From Panax quinquefolius (taxonomy: Eukaryota > Streptophyta > Magnoliopsida > Apiales > Araliaceae), in NCBI GenBank assembly GCA_020205615.1, contig CM035153.1, forward strand, positions 94,206,792-94,270,791: a stretch of DNA of 64,000 nucleotides, given 5' to 3'. The number at the start of each line of letters is the position of its first letter. Within the stretch, counting starts at the first letter, position 1. The position numbers were made by a program, and so were the translations under genes. The notes below the pieces were generated by a model. That model saw nothing but the letters and a program-made list of their open reading frames with translations. It searched no databases and was not told the DNA's origin. Of the stretch, positions 58,141 to 64,000 are shown in pieces.

Positions 58141-59161
58141 TCAGAGCAGAGATAGTTAAGCTAACAGACTATAAACTAGCGCTCAATGGGAGAACCCCAT
58201 TATCTTTCTTCTCTCATCTTGTTTAATTTTTTGTGCATCATGTCTACTTGTCCGTCTAGTTTAATTCTATTTGATCATGTTTATTTCTCCCTTTTGTTTA
58301 ATTCTTAAGGTGTACTTATCTTTATCTCCTCTACTGTTTAATTCTAATGATGAATCATGTCTATTTCCCCTCTCCATATTTAATTCTTGCGAGTATAACA
58401 TTTTTGTCCCAAGTTTTGATAAAGCTGAATGCACATATTATTTTTGATAGGAATAACATATAAAGAATTTTTGGATATACACTCATTCGTACATGTTACT
58501 TGGTACATATTTTTATTTGGAAATTAGTATATCTCATTTTTGCGAATGCTTGTTAAGCAGGTTTGATTGTTAGTGGAAAGTTGTTGTTGGATACTTCTTC
58601 TGGCGCAAATCACTTCAGTTTTGGGTATAGAGTAGCGCGGCCGCGCGGTTGGATAGTACAAATTTGGCGCGTCGGACTCCAAGACATTCTTACCCTCAGC
58701 GCACCCACGCCCATTCATAGAATAATCTTAGCGCGCCCGTATTGGTCACAGAGCACCTGCGCCATCAACATGCTTTGACTCGGCGCAGCCGCGCTCGAGT
58801 CCGGTTCCAGAAAATTTTAAATCTTTTAAAGCGTGACCCATCTCACTTATATCAGTTACAACTTCTTTTTTAGACGTGCGCCTACCCATCTCTCTCCCTA
58901 AAAACCAAAAACTCTTCCTTTTCTCCCACTCCATTCAGTTTCCTACCTACACACTCCTAACCAACTACAATCTCTCTCACTCCATCTCTCCATACTTAAT
59001 CTCCACAACATACCCATTCAATTATAGAATAGTGGCCTAGGGTTTGTTAAAGTAATTCAAAGCAATGAGTTTGGGGAATGTCTTCAGGGTATACAAAGAT
59101 TGTTTCATCAGTCAAGTTCTCCTCTTCTTAAATCATTTAGGGTTTTTCTTCATCAATATCT
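58141..59161 (+). other. Spacer between A3 pol and the 3' ORF with GC-rich motif cluster
   Basis: Starts with the Athila post-pol wording (GCGCTCAATGGGAGAACCCC). At 58,630-58,800, six GC-rich words built on GCGCGGCCGCGC or GCGCNCCNGCG are spaced about 20-40 bases apart in otherwise AT-rich DNA. A C/T-rich tract (58,880-59,010) precedes the ORF. No gene. Confidence 0.6.
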
Positions 59162-60328
59162 ATGGGTCCAAAAAGATCACGTTCTCGTACCCCTGAGTCA
59201 TCCTCTTCAAGTAGTCAAAATAAAGATATCTAGACCTCACCAAGTTCGTCAGCTTAGATGCTCAGATGAAGTATTACTGGATTGTGGCTAAAATGTTTGT
59301 GAAGGAAAGAGGGTTTAATCCTGAGAAACAAGATGGACAGCTCTGGGAAATGATAAGAGAGTGAGGTTGGGTGGGAGTTGTATCTACCCCCATGCTTGCG
59401 CCCATGGGTATTGTACGTAAGTTCTATGTCAACGCTAAGGAGACTATGAGTGGGTTGTCATTTGTTAGGGGTGTTCAAGTGGATTATCGCCCATAGGCGA
59501 TTAGAGGAGTTTTTAACTTACCTGACCCACCGACTGGTCGTGCCAACTGGGTGGAGGCTGCAAGGTTTGAGATAAATTTAGATAGGGAGATAGCTGATTT
59601 GAGCGTGCCTAGTACTAAGTGGAACTGCAAACCAGGCACGAATTAGTCCACTAATTTCCCATGTTCTGCTCTTAACCGCTATGCAAAGGCATGGAATCTG
59701 TTTATATGTGCAAAGTTAATACCATCTTCGCACTAGCATGACATCCCGTCTAAAAGGGCTATCATTTTGTGGGGAATCATCACGGGAAAATATATAGATG
59801 TGGACCACCTCTTCAACCAAAACATGCTTCGCTACATAAAGGGAAGCATCACAGGCAGCATCCCACACGCATCAGTTGTAGCCCACCTATGTGCAATAGC
59901 GGGAGTTACTTGGGCAAATGAGCAGTTGTAGTATCCAAGCCAAGACATCAGCCATGCCACTATCGCGAAGTTTGATGACTGAGCAGGAGGCACACTGCAC
60001 CTGAGGGGAAAGGGTTTTATTCCTCTAGCAACATCTTTGGTGCCGTCTCCATAGCCAACGCAGCCAGCTGAAGCAGCAATGTCATCCGATGCCATTATAG
60101 AAACTGATGATCGCAGACTTAGGAGATTGGAGAGAAAAGTGGTCGCTATGTATGATAATTTCTCGACATTTGCAAATGGGTTATCGAGATCATTAGCAGA
60201 AGCCTTCGCGCAGCAAGGAACAATGTTAGAGTACAGTTGTGCTTTTTCCACCACCCGAGGAGGGTGGCCATGCCGACACTTAGGGGACTTCTCTTTTCCC
60301 TTTACGTTCATTCATTTGGGACAATGAA
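59162..60328 (+). pseudogene. A3 3' ORF (putative plant transposon protein domain), broken
   Basis: The ATG at 59,162 gives MGPKRSRSRTPESSSSSS, a basic and Ser-rich N-terminus as in A1. After a shift near 59,255 the domain reads KYYWIVAKMFVKERGFNPE, GIVRKFYVNAKETMSGLSFV, RGVQVDYRP, AIRGVFNLPDPPTGRANWVE, LNRYAKAWNLFICAKLIPSS, RAIILWGIITGKYIDVDHLF and ASVVAHLCAIAGVTWANEQL. The C-terminus has a predicted helical DDRRLRRLERKVVAMYDN stretch. Between 59,350 and 60,060 I count seven in-frame stops, five TAG and two TGA. The order of blocks matches the A1 ORF, but the sequences are far apart. Function unknown. Confidence 0.8.
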
Positions 60329-61005
60329 TATGATAAGTTTGGGGGTATTGGGCGATTAGTAGTGTAGTGTATAGCATGTAGTATAATTGTATATCATTTA
60401 TCCATGTTTAGTATAGTTTTTGCATGTTAATGTGATTAGTTTTATTTTACAGAATTTTTTTTGTTTTGTTGTTTATTTGCTATTTAGTTTATCTGTTTAA
60501 TTGCATAACATTGCATAATCCCAAGTATCTAGTTAGTGGAATTCTAATTAAGCCAATGATGAATTAAGAAATTTGGTGGATTCTTTAATTAAGTTGATAG
60601 CTTGAGCTTAGTTATAATGTTATACACGATTTAATCCATGCTTATCCCAAGTTTCATTTGTATGCATAGTTCTTGATTTAAACTTTAGTTTTCTTTCTTA
60701 AGCAGTATAGCATGTGTAATCTTTGTCTTTGTCAAGTTTATTTGTGAACACATCACACACACATCATGTTTATAGCAAGTTTAGATTATTTGATTGTGTG
60801 CCATTATGTCTATGGCTTAGTTTGTTGCTTTGTTCTAGAATCTGGATATTTCTCTGAGGCACATCTGATTGGATTTCTAGTGTGGCTGGAAATCTTGGGA
60901 CTCACTTGCATGATAGTGTAGTTTGCATAGCATGTAGTTTGCATTATCTTTTTGTATTTCTGTTGATTGCTTGAGGGCAAATAATAGTTCAAGTTTGGGG
61001 GTATT
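60329..61005 (+). other. A3 3' untranslated region with PPT
   Basis: AT-rich and non-coding, ending GCTTGAGGGCAAATAATAG then AAGTTTGGGGGTATT, the Athila PPT, immediately before the LTR. Confidence 0.75.
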
Positions 61006-62348
61006 TGATAAGTAGGTTTTATACCTACTTATTGGTTACCAACTCACTAGAATTTTGATCAACTCAAGTATTTTTGGTATATTTTTAGTGCTTTTTGTGT
61101 TTATTTTGCAGTGTGCATAGTTGGAACTCCTAAGGCATGGAAATGGCATGGTGAAGGCATGACAAGGCATTGTGATGGCTTAGAAATGGCATGACATGTT
61201 GAGTAAAGGCTAGGATAGAGATTTTAAGCTGAACTAAAGCAATAGAAGATGATATTTGAAGTGATTCAGTGAAGAAGAACGAAGTAAAGAGCAAGAAGCA
61301 ACAACACAGGAGCAAGCACATGTAGTATGTAGAAAAGAATACAATCGCAGTGCGTCAACATAAAACCGGAACAACTGGTTCTGCTGCCATAAGCATTACC
61401 AGACGCAGAAAAGGCCAGCATGCGGTCACGCTCAATTAGTAAAGGGACATGGCGTGCTCGCGCAAAGCACACAACATGCAACACATCTGGTAGGCCATCA
61501 CGCCTCGAATTCCATCAGTAACATCATTGGTAGCGCGCCAATTAAGATTAAATTAAAAAGCTGACTTTAAATTTTGTAATGCTAGAGCGTGTTTGCTATC
61601 TTTAGATATATCTTTAATTGGTAGTCCATACTTGTATGCCTATTTGTAATGCTTGTATGTTTAATATTGGATTTCTTGACATGGTTGTGCTAAAATATTG
61701 AAAGCTTGATCACCATTCACACTAATTACTTGTATGGAATTAGAAAAGGAAGTATAAGTACATATTAGACCATGTTGGCAAATGTTTATGAGACTTACAT
61801 ATGTTAGGTTTTGTGATTCGTGACCCGAAAAGACATATACCAGTTCACTATGTGTAGTCATTAAGAGATCTTAAGCTTAAATCATTATTGCTTGTAATTC
61901 ACATAGACATATAGTGGGTTAGGTAATTTTGATGCTTACATGAATTCTATCATTTGTGGATTTTGTGTGATTTAGACATAGTACATCGAAAGATGGTTAT
62001 TATTTACTTTTGTGCTCTCGACTAGCTGTCCATATTAAATAATTAAGCATAACAAGAGGCGTGCATTTTGGATAAAGCATTAAATGATATTAGGATCCCA
62101 TTTCTCTCCACTTTGATTCCCTTAATTTAGTAATTAGTATTTTTGTCCTGTTAATTAATTTAGATATCAATTTACTTATTGATTGATCGTTTGAGCATAC
62201 AAAAATAATGATAAGGTTGTTGCATGCTAGTGTAGATTTATTCACCTTTCTCTGTGGGATCGATACTTTCTTACTCTGTACTACATGTTGACTCGTGTAT
62301 ACTTGCATGAGTTAGAGTCTGTTTTGTTAAACCAAAACTAAAGCAACA
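61006..62348 (+). mobile_element. 3' LTR of A3
   Basis: TGATAAGTAGG..AAGCAACA followed by TCTTC. It matches the 5' LTR except for a block of about 300 bases absent at 61,614-61,625. GC-rich words near 61,340-61,520 are decayed. No gene. Confidence 0.9.
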
Positions 62349-62429
62349 TCTTCTAAGAATTTCGTCCTCGAAATTTTATTTATTAATCATCATTCATTCC
62401 ATCTATCCAAATAGACTTTGCGTTAATCT
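62349..62429 (-). mobile_element. K3 continuation: minus-oriented Tekay-like internal end
   Basis: On the minus strand it reads ..ATTTCGAGGACGAAATTCTT.., the usual text just upstream of a Tekay PPT. It joins 26,939 if A3 is removed. It is then cut by the T1-family LTR at 62,430. Confidence 0.6.
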
Positions 62430-62489
62430 TGTAGACACTCGAAATTTTCTACCTACCTATTACTAACATTGCAGGAAGCGCGAAATCTT

Positions 62490-62970
62490 CTTTCAGAGAT
62501 AACCCTGGAAGACAGCTCAGCTTAATCCCAAAAATACCACCAAAAGTTTAGTTTCAACCTCAGAAAACACACCAGGAGTATCATTTCCCACCTCGGAGAT
62601 AACCTCGGGGATAGTAGTGCAAATACCAGAAATTCCACTGGAGAATGCCGATTTATCTTGGAGATAACCCTGAGATATTCAATCTTAGTCCCGGAAATAA
62701 CACATGGAAAGACAATGTCAACCTTGGAGATAACCCCAAGGAGTACAGTTGCAGTTCCGGAGATAACCCCGTAGATGCTCGTTTCAACCCATGCAGTCAA
62801 CTTCAACCTCAGGACTCACACTGAGGCACTCAATTCCCAAATCTAAAGATAACCCTGGAAGGACAGGCATACCTCAGAGACAACCCTGAGGGCATTCAGC
62901 ATTTGCAGCAGCTCAATCTCAAAGATAACCCTGAGCAACGTCTGATTTATCAGCCAAAACCAAAGATAAC
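62490..62970 (+). repeat. Hairpin array in U3 of the second Tat LTR
   Basis: About ten GATAACC or GACAACC units. Perfect stems with 8-base loops are CCTTGG/CCAAGG at 62,722-62,741, CCTCAG/CTGAGG at 62,807-62,826 and CCTCAG/CTGAGG at 62,872-62,891. Weaker 4-bp cases occur near 62,911 and 62,957. Confidence 0.75.
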
Positions 62971-63352
62971 CCTGGTGTAGGGTAAAATCGTCAAATTGCT
63001 ACCTCAACCCCACATGGCTCCGTCTCAACAAACAAACAGTCAACATTCATTCTGCACAAAAATGTCCCACAAGAACCAAGGAGTTGCAATCCCGAGTGAC
63101 TACTACGTAAGGCAAAACACCGGATAGAATTTGAAGCTTTAAGATATAGGACATGGTTCCATCTTATTGAATTCATACAACCTCTAATCCCATGTGACTG
63201 CGTAGCTCTCGACAAAGGCAGTCTGAAACAAGTCTTATACACCTAAATCGGATTCTCGGATTGAAGTTCTGCAAGTTCGAGCGAATATCACGTTGCACGC
63301 ATGTACGTACTTCGAGATGGCTGAACCTGTGGAGCTCGGGGCACCCCGGGCA

Positions 63353-63390
63353 GCCGCAGGTACACCTGCGGCTCCCCTCTCTATAAATAG
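63353..63390 (+). promoter_or_regulatory. Promoter of the second Tat LTR: palindrome and TATA box
   Basis: GCCGCAGGTACACCTGCGGC (63,353-63,372) is a perfect inverted repeat directly upstream of CTATAAATAG (63,381-63,390), the same arrangement as at 6,607-6,664. Confidence 0.75.
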
Positions 63391-63695
63391 AGGGCTTGGG
63401 GTTGCCATATTCAAGAGAAAAAAGGCGAGGAAGCCCTGTTTAATTTGCTTTGTACACATCCTATATTAAGTGCTTTCTCATTTTAAAAACTTGTGAGCTC
63501 AATATAGCTATATTTTTACCGGCGGGAGCCGAGTGTTCATCCACTTAAAGCTATAGAAGTCTTCTTTGGCTGTCCACTGTAAGCCTTCTTACACACTTTA
63601 AAGCCTTTCTCTTCATTTTTGCACACACTATTGTATGTGTATGTGTTGTATGTGTTTGCCCGGACTTCAGTCCATGGTTTTCATTTATGTTTATA

Positions 63696-63699
<4 letters not shown>

Positions 63700-63770
<71 letters not shown>

Positions 63771-63822
63771 ACTAACATTATTGAGTTATGCCTCGATTGA
63801 GCACGGACTCACGTCCGAGCGT

Positions 63823-63882
<60 letters not shown>

Positions 63883-63950
63883 CGTTGTCAAACTTTATTC
63901 GATTAGTCCGGATTTTACATCCGGAGCGTTTACTACTTATATATATATAT
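63700..63950 (+). repeat. TA-rich minisatellite of the second Tat LTR
   Basis: (TA)n runs at 63,704-63,768, 63,830-63,879 and 63,938-63,950 separate units with GATTTTACATCCGGAGCG wording, as in 6,985-7,710. Confidence 0.85.
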
Positions 63951-64000
63951 TTAAACTGTTGTCGAACATTGTTCGATGAGCATGGATTTTACATCTGGTG

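Larger units (their letters stand above)
26940..62348 (+). mobile_element. A3: Athila-type Ty3/gypsy element, interrupted by A1
   Basis: The 5' and 3' LTRs are flanked by the perfect 5-base duplication TCTTC (26,935-26,939 and 62,349-62,353). It has an Athila PBS with TGCCGTTGCCGGGG, gag, an aspartic protease with CDLGA, RT with FMDD, RNase H, integrase and a 3' ORF, in that order. Without A1 it would be about 11.4 kb, normal for Athila. The A1 insertion splits the gag-pro frame. All coding parts are inactivated. Confidence 0.85.
62430..64000 (+). mobile_element. Second T1-family (Tat) LTR, cut by the window end
   Basis: It starts TGTAGACACTCGAAATTTTC, as at 5,584, and follows the same order of hairpin units, palindrome, TATA and TA-rich units. 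There is no PPT in front of it, so it is a 5' LTR or a solo LTR. It is clearly diverged from the left copy. Confidence 0.8.

Overview
This is plant nuclear DNA, almost certainly from a flowering plant. I see essentially nothing but LTR retrotransposons nested inside one another, plus one 100-base assembly gap. No intact host gene, tRNA or rRNA gene is visible, and the sequence does not let me name the species. Coding traces are Ty3/gypsy (Metaviridae) proteins and their accessory ORFs, all broken by stops and frameshifts. Family names below (Tat, Athila, Tekay/Del-like) come from motifs read by eye, not from searches.

Layout. (1) 1-8,363 (perhaps to 8,507): 3' part and 3' LTR of a Tat-lineage element, here T1. 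Its internal end carries two antisense accessory pseudogenes, a plant mobile domain (PMD) gene with two introns and a DUF7745-like gene. (2) About 8,508-24,134: a non-autonomous Tekay/Del-like element, K1, with a 5'-truncated 5' LTR, tRNA-iMet-type PBS, 1.8 kb non-coding interior and 3' LTR. K1's 5' LTR holds a deletion derivative, K2 (8,653-12,554, duplication ATAAC). Its 3' LTR holds a solo LTR, S1 (20,207-23,543, duplication TCTAC). (3) 24,135-26,939: degenerate Tekay-like LTR pieces, the last two on the minus strand (K3). (4) 26,940-62,348: an Athila element, A3, bounded by TCTTC duplications and inserted in the polypurine tract of K3. (5) 30,176-54,184: a second Athila family, A1, inserted in A3's gag-pol frame with duplication GCGCC. 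Its left end is a mosaic containing an inverted relative, A4. (6) 62,349-62,429: the rest of the K3 target. (7) 62,430-64,000: start of another T1-family LTR, cut by the window edge.

The sequence between 37,042 and 46,010 is repeated as 46,111-55,104 on the other side of the gap, end to end. This is the pattern of two contigs that overlap but were not merged, so most of the apparent second A1 copy is probably an artefact. Small indels increase toward both contig ends.

In an active Athila element the parts would work as follows: gag and pro-pol make the particle, protease, reverse transcriptase, RNase H and integrase. The PBS and PPT flanking the interior prime the two DNA strands, and a 3' ORF of unknown function follows pol. 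Here all coding parts are dead. Most in-frame stops are one C-to-T change from CAG, CAA or CGA, as expected from long cytosine methylation.

The most unusual signal is a set of short hairpins in the T1 LTRs with a fixed 8-base loop (consensus close to AGATAACC) and stems that change in a compensatory way. Next are GC-rich palindrome clusters that recur at two matching places in each Athila family, with a family-specific core.
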